From Flavobacteriaceae bacterium (GTDB lineage: Bacteria > Bacteroidota > Bacteroidia > Flavobacteriales > Flavobacteriaceae), in NCBI GenBank assembly GCA_018674025.1, contig JABHBC010000218.1, forward strand, positions 1-18,977: DNA of 18,977 bases, written 5' to 3'. Positions 7,881 to 15,952 of the stretch are shown here, piece after piece. How positions within the stretch are numbered: position 1 is the stretch's first letter; each line of letters begins with the position of its first letter. The notes beneath the pieces were generated by a model. The model saw only the letters and a list, made by a program, of their open reading frames with translations, did no database searches and was not told where the DNA came from. Made by a program: the position numbers and the translations under genes.

Positions 7881-7888
7881 CAAAGATA
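7881..7888 (-). promoter_or_regulatory. -7 element directly before the DUF393 start codon
   Basis: On the minus strand TATCTTTG (an exact TAnnTTTG match) is followed by CGCAT and then the ATG at 7875. Initiation about 5-7 nt downstream of the box would place the transcript start at or next to the ATG, so the mRNA may be leaderless. No TTG -33 element is seen at the usual distance. Confidence 0.4.
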
Positions 7889-7958
7889 CATAAATAACTT
7901 TTTTTTTAAATTATTATTTAAAATTACTCTAAATAATTAATTTGTATAAATTTTTATG

Positions 7959-7994
7959 AGTTAAGGAGTAATTATTAGCTCCTTTAACTTTTTT
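7959..7994 (+). terminator. Hairpin plus T-run on the plus strand, upstream of guaB
   Basis: AGTTAAGGAG (7959-7968) pairs with CTCCTTTAACT (7979-7989) with one bulged base. The loop is about 10 nt and the next bases are a run of six T (7989-7994). This is the clearest intrinsic-terminator shape in the window and points along the plus strand. It lies upstream of the predicted guaB promoter, so it would stop readthrough from the LysE-lyase operon, or act as an attenuator if a guaB promoter exists further upstream. Confidence 0.5.
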
Positions 7995-8022
7995 AATTTA
8001 GGTTGTTTAGAGATATTTTGAT

Positions 8023-8034
8023 CTTCTTAAGAAG
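8023..8034. promoter_or_regulatory. Perfect 12-bp palindrome upstream of guaB
   Basis: CTTCTTAAGAAG is perfectly self-complementary and ends 14 nt before the predicted -7 box, which is where a -33 element would normally be. No consensus TTG is found at the proper spacing. It may be a binding site for a dimeric regulator; no regulator is identified. Confidence 0.35.
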
Positions 8035-8048
8035 TTAATATTTAATCG

Positions 8049-8056
8049 TATATTTG
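8049..8056 (+). promoter_or_regulatory. -7 element for guaB
   Basis: TATATTTG matches the Bacteroidota -7 box exactly and ends 23 nt before the guaB ATG, predicting a leader of about 20 nt. A TTG at 8018-8020 is 28 nt upstream, longer than the usual 17-23 nt spacing. Confidence 0.5.
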
Positions 8057-8079
8057 CATGCAATTACAATCTAATTGCA
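8054..8079. repeat. Overlapping inverted repeats at the guaB transcription start and leader
   Basis: TTGCATGCAA (8054-8063) is a perfect 10-bp palindrome overlapping the -7 box. TGCAATTA (8059-8066) and TAATTGCA (8072-8079) form a perfect 8-bp inverted repeat with a 5-nt loop that ends immediately before the guaB ATG. Three TTGCA/TGCAA half-sites are therefore packed into 26 bp. This could be an operator or an mRNA hairpin that hides the start codon. Confidence 0.45.
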
Positions 8080-9552
8080 ATGAAATCACACCAAAATAAA
8101 ATTATCGGAGAAGGTCTAACATATGATGATGTTCTACTTGTCCCAAACTTTTCTAAAATTCTCCCAAGAGAAGTATCAATTAAAACAAAATTTTCAAAAA
8201 ACATTTCGATTAATATTCCTATAATTTCTGCAGCTATGGATACGGTTACAGAAAGTAGAATGGCTATAGCTATAGCACAAGAAGGAGGTATTGGAGTTCT
8301 ACATAAAAATATGACCATTAAAGCTCAGGCAGATAAAGTCAAACGCGTAAAAAGAGCAGAAAGCGGTATGATTATAGATCCTGTTACCCTTCCATTAGAT
8401 TCAACTGTATCAGACGCTAAATCATATATGAAAGAGTACAGCATTGGAGGTATACCTATTGTAGATGATAATAAAAAACTAATTGGAATAGTAACAAATA
8501 GAGATTTAAGGTTTGAAAAGGATAATAATAGGCCAATTGCTGAAGTTATGACAAGCGATAATCTAATAACCGTGTCTAAAGGTACTTCTTTACTTGAAGC
8601 AGAAGTTATTTTACAAAATCATAAAATTGAAAAACTTCCAGTTGTAAATAAAAGCAATAAATTAGTTGGTTTAATTACATTTAGAGATATAACAAAGCTT
8701 ACATTAAAACCTAATTCAAATAAGGATGTATATGGTAGATTGAGAGTTGCTGCAGCTATTGGAGTAACTTCAGATGCCTTATTAAGGGCAGAGGCCTTAG
8801 TTAAGTCTGAGGTTGATGCAATAATCATTGATACTGCTCACGGACATACCAAAGGAGTTGTTGATGTGTTAAAAAAAATTAAAAAGAATTTTCCAAATTT
8901 AGATATTATAGTAGGTAACATAGCTACTGCAGAAGCAGCTAAGTATTTAGTTAAAGCAGGAGCAGATGCTGTAAAAGTAGGTATAGGCCCAGGCTCTATT
9001 TGCACTACTAGAGTTGTGGCTGGTGTAGGTTTCCCTCAATTATCTGCGATTATAGAAGTTTCTATGGCTTTGAAAGGGTCAGGTATACCTGTAATTGCTG
9101 ATGGAGGAATAAAATATACTGGAGATATTTCAAAAGCAATTGCTGCTGGGGCAGATTGTGTAATGTTAGGATCTTTGATTGCAGGTACCGAAGAATCTCC
9201 AGGTGAAACAATTATTTATGAAGGTAGAAAGTTTAAAACTTACAGAGGAATGGGGTCAGTTGAAGCTATGAAACAAGGAAGTAAAGATAGATATTTTCAA
9301 GATGTTGAAGATGATTTGAAAAAATTAGTCCCAGAGGGAATTGTTGGAAGAGTACCTTTTAAAGGAAAACTTAATGAAAGTATTCATCAATTTGTCGGGG
9401 GGTTAAGAGCTGGTATGGGATATTGTGGTTCAAGGGATATCCAAACTTTTCAAAATACTTCAAAATTTGTAAGAATCACTTCATCTGGTATTGTTGAAAG
9501 TCATCCTCACGGAGTCAGTATAACTAAGGAAGCTCCAAATTATTCTAGATAA
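8080..9552 (+). CDS. guaB: Inosine-5'-monophosphate dehydrogenase
   Basis: 490 residues, the standard IMPDH length. It oxidises IMP to XMP with NAD, the committed step of GMP synthesis. The barrel begins with GLTYDDVLLVP (12-22). Two CBS domains (about 95-210) interrupt it and usually bind adenine or guanine nucleotides for regulation. The catalytic loop GPGSICTTR has Cys308; DGGIKYTGD (341-349) binds the phosphate; the mobile flap contains Arg404-Tyr405, the activating pair; and GGLRAGMGYCG (440-450) is conserved. All key residues are intact. It is the first gene of a plus-strand run, with a foldase gene starting 26 nt downstream. A -7 box and several palindromes precede it. Confidence 0.98.
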   Translation: MKSHQNKIIGEGLTYDDVLLVPNFSKILPREVSIKTKFSKNISINIPIISAAMDTVTESRMAIAIAQEGGIGVLHKNMTIKAQADKVKRVKRAESGMIIDPVTLPLDSTVSDAKSYMKEYSIGGIPIVDDNKKLIGIVTNRDLRFEKDNNRPIAEVMTSDNLITVSKGTSLLEAEVILQNHKIEKLPVVNKSNKLVGLITFRDITKLTLKPNSNKDVYGRLRVAAAIGVTSDALLRAEALVKSEVDAIIIDTAHGHTKGVVDVLKKIKKNFPNLDIIVGNIATAEAAKYLVKAGADAVKVGIGPGSICTTRVVAGVGFPQLSAIIEVSMALKGSGIPVIADGGIKYTGDISKAIAAGADCVMLGSLIAGTEESPGETIIYEGRKFKTYRGMGSVEAMKQGSKDRYFQDVEDDLKKLVPEGIVGRVPFKGKLNESIHQFVGGLRAGMGYCGSRDIQTFQNTSKFVRITSSGIVESHPHGVSITKEAPNYSR

Positions 9553-9578
9553 TTTCTAATTTAATTAATTTAGTAACT

Positions 9579-11231
9579 ATGAGAAATATCTTTTTATTCT
9601 ATTTTATTTTTCCTATGTTATGTTTTTCAATAAACAATGTAAATGATATTTTATTTTCAGTAGATGACAATCATGTAACTAGTGAAGAGTTTATAAAAGT
9701 TTATAACAAAAACCTAGATTTAATTACTGATCAATCTCAAAAAAATATTGACAACTATTTGCAACTTTATATTGATTACAAGCTAAAGGTATTGGAGGCT
9801 TATGATAAAAAATATAACGAAAATGAAAGTTATATTTCTGAGTTAAATAAGTATTCGGCTCAATTAGCATCTAATTATTTATTTGATAAAAAATCTCAAG
9901 ACTCTTTACTAAAAGAAGCTTATGAAAGAACAAAAAAAGAAATTAATGCTGATCATATTTTAATTAGAATCGATCAAGAAAGTATCGATACATTAGATAT
10001 ATATAATAGACTTTTATCTTACAGAAGTGAGTTTAGAAATAATAAATTAGAATATTTAAAAAAGAAATATCACGATGGTAAAAATGTTTTTGTTGAGAAT
10101 CTTGGTTATTTTTCAGCATTTAAAATGGTTTATTCTTTTGAAACAAAAGCTTATGAGACAGATATAAATCAAGTTTCTATGCCTTTTAGAACAAGATTTG
10201 GATTTCATATAGTAAAAGTTAATGATGTAAGAAATTCTTTAGGTCAAGTAACTGTTGGTCATATAATGTTATTAAAAAAAAATAATGAATCTGAATTAAA
10301 AATAAACTCACTTTATGATTCTATTGTTAATGGTTCAAATTTTGAATCTTTAGCTAAAAAATATTCAGATGATAAAAAAACATCCAGTCTGGGTGGTAAA
10401 TTAAAGCCTTTTACAAGTGGGCAATTAAATTCATTACCATTTGAAAAAGCAGCATTTGAACTCCAAGACGTTGGTCAAGTTTCTAAGCCTATTCAAACTA
10501 AATTTGGTTGGCATATATTAAAGCTGTATTCAAAAACTGAGTTAAAATCTTTTAAGGAATTACAATCTTCTTTGTTAAAAAAAATTAAAAATAATTCTAG
10601 ATCTTCTGTAATATCTAATTCTTTCTACAACAAATTATTGAAAAAATACGCTGTTAGTTATAATAATGATTTAACCTTTTTTTTAAATGAGTTAAAAGGT
10701 GCAGACAATAACAACCCTTGGGTAATTCCGAATAATATTGAAAAAAATAAATTATTAGTTAGCTTTAATAATGTTAAGCTTAATTATTTAGATTTTGCTA
10801 ATTACATTGTTAATAATGCATTAAATAATCAATTTATTTATAAGCCAATTCAAGAATTATATAAAGATTTTATTAATGAGTCATTGATGAATTATTATAA
10901 AAATAATTTATACTCAGAAAATGAAAATTACAGATTTGTGTATAACGAATATAGAGATGGATTGTTATTATTTGATTTAATGACAAATGAGGTTTGGAAT
11001 AAAGCAAAAGAAGATACCTTAGCTTTAAAGAAATATTACAACAATAATAAATCACTTTTTGCAAACGTTGACAAAACTATAAAACCCTACGATGAGGTTT
11101 CTGGTGAAGTAATTTCTAATTACCAATTATTATTTGAAAAAAAATGGATTAATTCTTTAAGAGAAAAAAGAACTATTTTTATTGATAAAAAAGTTTTGAA
11201 AAAAATTAAAAAAAATATAAAAAATAAATAA
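9579..11231 (+). CDS. Periplasmic peptidyl-prolyl isomerase with two parvulin domains
   Basis: 550 residues. A hydrophobic N-terminus (about 3-18) is a probable signal peptide. The region 19-115 is helical and resembles the chaperone part of SurA/PpiD. Two parvulin (rotamase) regions follow. The first (about 120-216) is degenerate, with ADHILIR and FRTRFGFHIVKV but no GG motif. The second (about 223-317) is canonical, with VGHIMLL, FESLAKKYSDDKKTSSLGGKLKPF and IQTKFGWHILKL. The remaining 230 residues are Asn/Lys-rich, helical and unassigned. The protein probably assists folding of envelope or secreted proteins. It starts 26 nt after guaB, and its stop overlaps the next gene's start (TAATG). 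The order guaB followed by several PpiC/SurA proteins recurs in flavobacteria, to my knowledge. Confidence 0.85.
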   Translation: MRNIFLFYFIFPMLCFSINNVNDILFSVDDNHVTSEEFIKVYNKNLDLITDQSQKNIDNYLQLYIDYKLKVLEAYDKKYNENESYISELNKYSAQLASNYLFDKKSQDSLLKEAYERTKKEINADHILIRIDQESIDTLDIYNRLLSYRSEFRNNKLEYLKKKYHDGKNVFVENLGYFSAFKMVYSFETKAYETDINQVSMPFRTRFGFHIVKVNDVRNSLGQVTVGHIMLLKKNNESELKINSLYDSIVNGSNFESLAKKYSDDKKTSSLGGKLKPFTSGQLNSLPFEKAAFELQDVGQVSKPIQTKFGWHILKLYSKTELKSFKELQSSLLKKIKNNSRSSVISNSFYNKLLKKYAVSYNNDLTFFLNELKGADNNNPWVIPNNIEKNKLLVSFNNVKLNYLDFANYIVNNALNNQFIYKPIQELYKDFINESLMNYYKNNLYSENENYRFVYNEYRDGLLLFDLMTNEVWNKAKEDTLALKKYYNNNKSLFANVDKTIKPYDEVSGEVISNYQLLFEKKWINSLREKRTIFIDKKVLKKIKKNIKNK

Positions 11232-12064
11232 TGCGTTACACAATATTATTTTTCTTGTTTTTTTCATGTGATAATTATTTTAATAATCAATCTAACTCAG
11301 ATGTTGCTAGGGTAGAAGATGAGTATTTGAAACAGAATGAAATAGAAAATATATTTGAAAATAGCACAAACTTTGCTGATAGTACAATGGTTTTAAACAA
11401 CTACATCAACAATTGGGCTGCAAATAAATTATTAATTCAACGGGCTTTAGTAAATCTTCCTGAAGAAAACCAAAATAGAATTCAAGATTTAGTGGAAGAT
11501 TATAAAAGAGATATATTAATTAATTCTTATATAGATGCTCTGGTTAATGAAAATATGAATTTGGAAGTTACTTCTGCTGAGTTAGATAGTTTATATGAAA
11601 AGTATAAAGAAACTTTTAAACTTACTGAAGATCTTTTTAAAATTAGGTTTATTTACATTTCTAACTTAAATCCTGATATCTCGCTTTTTAAAAAAAAATT
11701 ACGAAGATTTAACATAAATGATGCTAGATACCTAGACTCACTTTCTTTTCAATTCAATAGATTTTCTTTAAATGATTCTATTTGGAAAAACAAAAATGAA
11801 ATTTTTTATCAGCTTCCCAATTTAAAAAAGGTCAATAAATATTTGTTAAAAAAATCTAATTTTGTTGAAATCAAAGACTCATTAGGTTTATATTTGATTA
11901 ATATAAAGGATGTGCTAAAAGCTAATCAATATGCCCCCTTAGAATATGTTTCAGAAACTTTAAAGAGGATGGTTCTTAATGAAAGAAAATTAGTATTTAT
12001 AGATCAACTAAGAAAAGATATAACCAAAGATGCAATTAAAAATAAAAGTTTTGAAATTTATTAA
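11231..12064 (+). CDS. Foldase-like lipoprotein with degenerate parvulin region
   Basis: 277 residues. A short hydrophobic leader ends in F-F-S-C, placing Cys13 as a probable lipidation site. Residues about 25-130 are charged and helical (ARVEDEYLKQNEIENIF..., NNYINNWAANKLLIQRA...) and resemble the SurA/PpiC N-terminal chaperone region; 'ARV.DEYL....I' is typical of its first strand and helix. Residues 135-230 occupy the place of a parvulin domain (FKIRFIYISN... LYLINIKDVLKANQYAPLEYV), but I see no HI-L start and no GG or FG-H motif, so isomerase activity is doubtful. The ATG overlaps the upstream foldase stop (TAATG), implying coupled translation. It probably works with its two neighbours; assignment rests partly on context. 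Confidence 0.7.
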   Translation: MRYTILFFLFFSCDNYFNNQSNSDVARVEDEYLKQNEIENIFENSTNFADSTMVLNNYINNWAANKLLIQRALVNLPEENQNRIQDLVEDYKRDILINSYIDALVNENMNLEVTSAELDSLYEKYKETFKLTEDLFKIRFIYISNLNPDISLFKKKLRRFNINDARYLDSLSFQFNRFSLNDSIWKNKNEIFYQLPNLKKVNKYLLKKSNFVEIKDSLGLYLINIKDVLKANQYAPLEYVSETLKRMVLNERKLVFIDQLRKDITKDAIKNKSFEIY

Positions 12065-12074
12065 ATATTTACAT

Positions 12075-13445
12075 ATGAATTATGTGCTTATCATCGCAAT
12101 TTTAAGTTCTAATATAATATTATCTCAAGTTAACAATACAACTAATAATGAAAGAAATAAGATTGATGGTGTAGCTGCTGTTGTTGGAGATTTTCTTGTG
12201 CTAGATTCTGATATTGAAAAACAATTTAATCAACTTAAAGCCTCTGGAATATCCACAGATGATATGACTACATGTCAAGTTTTTGGTAAGTTATTGGAAG
12301 ATAAATTATATCAACATCATGCTATTCAAGACAGTATTACAGTCAATAGTTTAGAAATTCAATCATTTGTTGATCAACAAATTGATGCTTTTGCTGAACA
12401 GATTGGTTCTATGGAAAAACTAATTAATTATTACAATAAAAACTCCGAACAGGAGCTTAGAAATGAAATGTTTGAATTAAATAAAAGTTCAGAGTTGGCA
12501 AAGAAAATGCAAGAAAAGATCATTGAAGAAACTGAGGTAACACCTGAAGAGGTTAGGCAGTTTTTTAATTCTATTCCCAAAGATGACAGACCATTTTTTG
12601 GAACTGAGTTAAAAGTTGCTCAAATAGTTGTCATTCCAAAGACCACAGAAGAAGAAAAGAAAAAAGTTATTGATAGATTAAAAGAATTTAAAGCTGATGT
12701 TGAAGATAATGGAGCAAATTTTACAACTAAGGTAGTTCTTTATAGTGATGATATAGCCTCTAGACGAAGTGGAGGTAAACTAACTTTAAATAGAAAAAAA
12801 CAAAGAGGTAATTTTGATAGAAATTTCGTAGAAACAGTTTTTTCATTAAGAGAAGGAGAAATTTCTGATCCATTTGAATCAGATTTTGGATATTTCATTA
12901 TAATATTAGATAAAATAAGAGGTCAAGAATATGATGTGAGATATATATTATTAAGACCTAAGCTAAAACCTTTTGATATTGCTGAAGCAGCAAAAAAACT
13001 GGAAGATGCTAGAAATACTATTTTATCTGGTGATTTGACGTTTGCTGAAGTGGCTTTAGAAATTAGTGATGAAACTGAAACTAAATTTGAGGGGGGTAAA
13101 TTAATAAATCCTGAGACTCAGGATTTTAATTTTGAATTAACAAAAATGGATCCCGAATTGTATTCACAAATTGAAAAATTAAAAGATGGAGATGTGAGTA
13201 TAGTTTTGAGAGATGAAGATAGATTAAACCCTGTTAAATTTAAAATTTTAACAGTTACTGATCGAATTGATGAGCATGAAGCTAATTTTGCCACAGATTA
13301 TATAAAAATTCAAGCTTTAGCTCTTCAAAATAAAAAATTAAAGGAGATTGAAAAATGGCAAAATACCAAAATTGATGATACTTACATTAAAATAGCTAAT
13401 GAGTATAAGGGGTGTGAATTTTTTAGTAATTGGTTAAAGCAATAA
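12075..13445 (+). CDS. SurA-like periplasmic chaperone / peptidyl-prolyl isomerase
   Basis: 456 residues with the start chosen here. The frame is open back to an ATG at 12030, but that start overlaps the previous gene by 35 bp and puts 15 residues before the hydrophobic signal peptide. The ATG at 12075 gives a proper signal (about 1-18, ending ILSQ). The SurA-type N-terminal region follows (DGVAAVVGDFLVLDSDIEKQ, 31-50). The first parvulin domain covers about 177-282 (LKVAQIVVIP, SGGKLTLNRK, FGYFIIILDK); the second covers about 286-395 (YDVRYILLRP, GGKLINPET). The C-terminus W-(x)11-Y-(x)5-Y-(x)2-CEFFSNWLKQ is, as far as I recall, usual in flavobacterial SurA homologues. Expected role: escorting outer-membrane proteins through the periplasm. 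It lies 10 nt after the lipoprotein gene and converges on crtY. Confidence 0.88.
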   Translation: MNYVLIIAILSSNIILSQVNNTTNNERNKIDGVAAVVGDFLVLDSDIEKQFNQLKASGISTDDMTTCQVFGKLLEDKLYQHHAIQDSITVNSLEIQSFVDQQIDAFAEQIGSMEKLINYYNKNSEQELRNEMFELNKSSELAKKMQEKIIEETEVTPEEVRQFFNSIPKDDRPFFGTELKVAQIVVIPKTTEEEKKKVIDRLKEFKADVEDNGANFTTKVVLYSDDIASRRSGGKLTLNRKKQRGNFDRNFVETVFSLREGEISDPFESDFGYFIIILDKIRGQEYDVRYILLRPKLKPFDIAEAAKKLEDARNTILSGDLTFAEVALEISDETETKFEGGKLINPETQDFNFELTKMDPELYSQIEKLKDGDVSIVLRDEDRLNPVKFKILTVTDRIDEHEANFATDYIKIQALALQNKKLKEIEKWQNTKIDDTYIKIANEYKGCEFFSNWLKQ

Positions 13446-13479
13446 TCTACAAAATGTAGTTTATAATCTATATTTTTTT

Positions 13480-14619
13480 TTACTTTAAACTTCTTATTCC
13501 TGCAATCAAGAATGGTATTTTTGGAAAGTTTTTCATAATTAAAATATCTTCAATTATAGTACTTTCGTTTGCTAAAAATGCTAAAATCTTTTGAGCTGAA
13601 TTTTTTTTAAACATAATTGTAAAAACTTCTTTTCCAGTCATTTTGTTTGATAATAAAACATTAATTAGTGTTCTATCATACCATTGATAAATTTTATTTT
13701 TAAAAGACAGTTTTTGTATAGGATTATTTCCTTTTTTAAGATTCTCAACTATTTCACAAACATTTTTTTGAATGAATTGGAATGTATAACCTGTACTTGC
13801 TTTAGTATATCCACCTGAAGTTCCAATATTAATAACATTCATTTTTGGATTTTGTTCAAATTTTGCCAAAGACATTGGAATAATTCCAAATTCTTCATGT
13901 TCAATTGTGTATTTTTTAATTTTTAACACCTCTTTAATGTATTTTTTTAACTCTCTGACATATGTTTCTTGCTTAAGTGTGGTTGGACTAAATAGCGTGT
14001 ATTCTACTAAAGCTTCTGTTGAGGAGGATGGTAAAACATACATAAATGTTGCGCCATTCTCTTGTGATATACTAAAATCCATAAGTCTACCAACTTTTGA
14101 ATTGAAGACTGGCTTATCAGTTTTAATATTCCAGCCTTTAAAGTGCTGTAATAAAGAATTTTGTTTATTAATTTTTGGATTAAAAAAATTTGTAGAATTA
14201 AATACATATTTTGCTGAGTAAGTATTTTTTCTTGTAATTACTGAAGCATCATTAAATGTTGAATCTATATCTGTAATTGATTCTTGTAAGAATATAACAT
14301 TTTTAAATTTTTTAGCATATTCAAAAACAAAATTGTAAAAATCGATTCCTTGAATCATTTTGTAGCTGTATGGCCCTAAGTCTACTTTCTTATTTAAGTT
14401 ATCGGAAATAAATTCTAAGGTATTCCATCTAGCGTGTACAATTGACTCAAATGAACCAGGGTCTTTTTCCCAAAAACACCAAGTTCTATCATTGTTTTTT
14501 TTTTGATCTTTATCAATAACTAAAATAGATTTATTTTGTAAAGATGGAGTTTGTAGTATTTTATACAATAGACTCAATCCTGAACAACCTGCCCCAGCAA
14601 TAATAAAATCATATTTCAC
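13480..14619 (-). CDS. crtY: Lycopene beta-cyclase (CrtY type)
   Basis: 379 residues, the usual CrtY length. It cyclises both ends of lycopene to give beta-carotene. The N-terminal dinucleotide-binding motif is DFIIAGAGCSGLSL (4-17), followed by the acid-ended second strand ILVIDKD. The cyclase signature NDRTWCFWEK (43-52) is intact, as are WNTLEF (66-71), VEYTLFS (206-212) and GTSGGYTKASTGYTF (267-281). The start codon is GTG at 14619; no in-frame ATG precedes the FAD motif. It lies 7 nt after crtZ and is last in the tRNA-crtI-crtB-crtZ-crtY run. Its 3' end converges on the SurA-like gene. Confidence 0.95.
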   Translation of the reverse strand: MKYDFIIAGAGCSGLSLLYKILQTPSLQNKSILVIDKDQKKNNDRTWCFWEKDPGSFESIVHARWNTLEFISDNLNKKVDLGPYSYKMIQGIDFYNFVFEYAKKFKNVIFLQESITDIDSTFNDASVITRKNTYSAKYVFNSTNFFNPKINKQNSLLQHFKGWNIKTDKPVFNSKVGRLMDFSISQENGATFMYVLPSSSTEALVEYTLFSPTTLKQETYVRELKKYIKEVLKIKKYTIEHEEFGIIPMSLAKFEQNPKMNVINIGTSGGYTKASTGYTFQFIQKNVCEIVENLKKGNNPIQKLSFKNKIYQWYDRTLINVLLSNKMTGKEVFTIMFKKNSAQKILAFLANESTIIEDILIMKNFPKIPFLIAGIRSLK

Positions 14620-14626
14620 ATTACTA

Positions 14627-15073
14627 TTATTTAAAATATTTTAGTGGAACAACTAACATTCCAAAACATTCACCTTCTTCCTTACCAATATTTTTGTGAT
14701 GAATTTTATGTGCTCTTCTAACCCCTTTAGCATACCTGTTGTTAGCTTTTCTGAAAAATTTAAATCTTTGATGAATAAAAATATCATGCACAATAAAATA
14801 AGATGCACCGTATGCCATTATTCCAAATCCAATAGGCAATCCATACCAAAACCCTTCATAACTCCAAAGGTAGAAACAGCTCATACTAACTACGGCATAG
14901 AAAATAAAAAAAAGATCGTTTCTTTCAAACCAACTATCATGATTTTTATGATGATGGTCTTTGTGTATACTCCAAAGGAAACCGTGCATTATGTATTTAT
15001 GTGTAAACCATGCCATAAATTCCATAGTAAAAAATGTGATAAAAAATGTAATTAGCCAAAAAATTATATTCAT
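14627..15073 (-). CDS. crtZ: Beta-carotene hydroxylase (CrtZ type)
   Basis: 148 residues. A membrane-bound di-iron hydroxylase that adds 3-hydroxyl groups to beta-carotene, giving beta-cryptoxanthin and then zeaxanthin. All histidine clusters of the fatty-acid-hydroxylase superfamily are present: HKYIMH (His25, His30), HKDHH (His37, 40, 41), HDIFIH (His96, His101) and HKIHH (His122, 125, 126). Hydrophobic segments at about 3-22, 53-70 and 77-95 fit a membrane protein. It begins 6 nt after the crtB stop and ends 7 nt before the crtY start, so it is translated from the same message. Its length is shorter than many proteobacterial CrtZ proteins but no motif is missing. Confidence 0.95.
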   Translation of the reverse strand: MNIIFWLITFFITFFTMEFMAWFTHKYIMHGFLWSIHKDHHHKNHDSWFERNDLFFIFYAVVSMSCFYLWSYEGFWYGLPIGFGIMAYGASYFIVHDIFIHQRFKFFRKANNRYAKGVRRAHKIHHKNIGKEEGECFGMLVVPLKYFK

Positions 15074-15079
15074 AATAGT

Positions 15080-15919
15080 TTATAATAGATTAAGTTGGTA
15101 TTTAACATAACTTCTAGTGAGTAGTTCAATTTTTTTGTAATTAGGCACTCTGATTCTAGTATTTTTTATATCTAATGCCGGGGTTTTTTTTAATTTTTTT
15201 AATAATTGACTGTAATATCTATATGCCATGAAAACACCAAATTTAGCTTCAATTGGTAGTTTTTTTATTCCATTTAACCCTTCTTTAAAATCCTCTTCAA
15301 TTTCGCCAATAATTTTAATTTTTGATTCTTCATCTAATTGGTTTAAATCAGTATTTGGGAAGTATGTTCTATTTAAGACTTCAAAGTCATCTTTCAAATC
15401 TCTTAAAAAATTAACTTTTTGAAATGCAGAACCAAGTCTCATAGCAAAAGATTTTAATTCCTCATATTTTTTTGTATTTCCATTTACAAATACTTTTAAA
15501 CACATTAGTCCAACTACATCAGCAGAGCCGTATATATAATCCTCGTATTCTTGATTTGACATATACTTTGTTTTGTATAAATCTTTCTTCATACTACTCA
15601 TAAAAGAATCAACAAGATCTTTATCTATGTTAAACTTGTGGTAAGTGGCCTGAAAAGAATTTAAAATTGGATTTAAATGAATTTTATTTTTTAGAGATTT
15701 TTCTAAATCTAACGAAAAATCTTTAAATAATATTTCTTTGTTGTAATCATGAAAAGAGTCTACAATTTCATCGGCAAACCTAACAAATCCATAGATGTTA
15801 TAAATGTGTTGACGTATTTTCTTGGACAACATTTTAGTAGCTAAAGAAAATGAAGTACTATAGGTTTTAGTTACAATTTTGCTACAATCATTAGAGACAT
15901 CATCAAAAATACTTTTCAT
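15080..15919 (-). CDS. crtB: Phytoene synthase
   Basis: 279 residues, typical of bacterial CrtB. It condenses two geranylgeranyl diphosphates head to head to form phytoene. The trans-isoprenyl (squalene/phytoene synthase) signatures are present: TYSTSFSLATKML (19-31), the first Asp-rich motif DEIVD (50-54), GSADVVGLMCLKVF (131-144), and the second Asp-rich motif FLRDLKDDFEVLNRTYFP (171-188, with Asp174 and Asp178). No signal peptide; the protein is expected at the cytoplasmic face of the membrane. It lies 33 nt downstream of crtI and 6 nt upstream of crtZ. The substrate supplier crtE is not in the window. Confidence 0.96.
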   Translation of the reverse strand: MKSIFDDVSNDCSKIVTKTYSTSFSLATKMLSKKIRQHIYNIYGFVRFADEIVDSFHDYNKEILFKDFSLDLEKSLKNKIHLNPILNSFQATYHKFNIDKDLVDSFMSSMKKDLYKTKYMSNQEYEDYIYGSADVVGLMCLKVFVNGNTKKYEELKSFAMRLGSAFQKVNFLRDLKDDFEVLNRTYFPNTDLNQLDEESKIKIIGEIEEDFKEGLNGIKKLPIEAKFGVFMAYRYYSQLLKKLKKTPALDIKNTRIRVPNYKKIELLTRSYVKYQLNLL

Positions 15920-15952
15920 AAAAAAATTAATTTAGGTTAAAGCTAATACAAT

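Noticed and set aside
7876..8079. A known riboswitch upstream of guaB
   Set aside because: The predicted leader is only about 20 nt and the upstream hairpin is a simple stem with a T-run. I see no purine, xanthine or other recognisable aptamer core.
12030..12074. Longer SurA-like N-terminus starting at 12030
   Set aside because: It overlaps the upstream gene by 35 bp and would place 15 charged or mixed residues in front of a good signal peptide.
13447..13481. CTACA/TGTAG hairpin and T-run between the SurA-like gene and crtY as a terminator
   Set aside because: The stem is only 5 bp with a 3-nt loop, and the T-run begins 13 nt after it, too far for a standard intrinsic terminator. Possible but not supported.
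13907..15055. Plus-strand open frames at 13907-14221 and 14696-15055 opposite crtY and crtZ
   Set aside because: crtY and crtZ show intact family motifs on the minus strand. The plus-strand translations look like composition artefacts.
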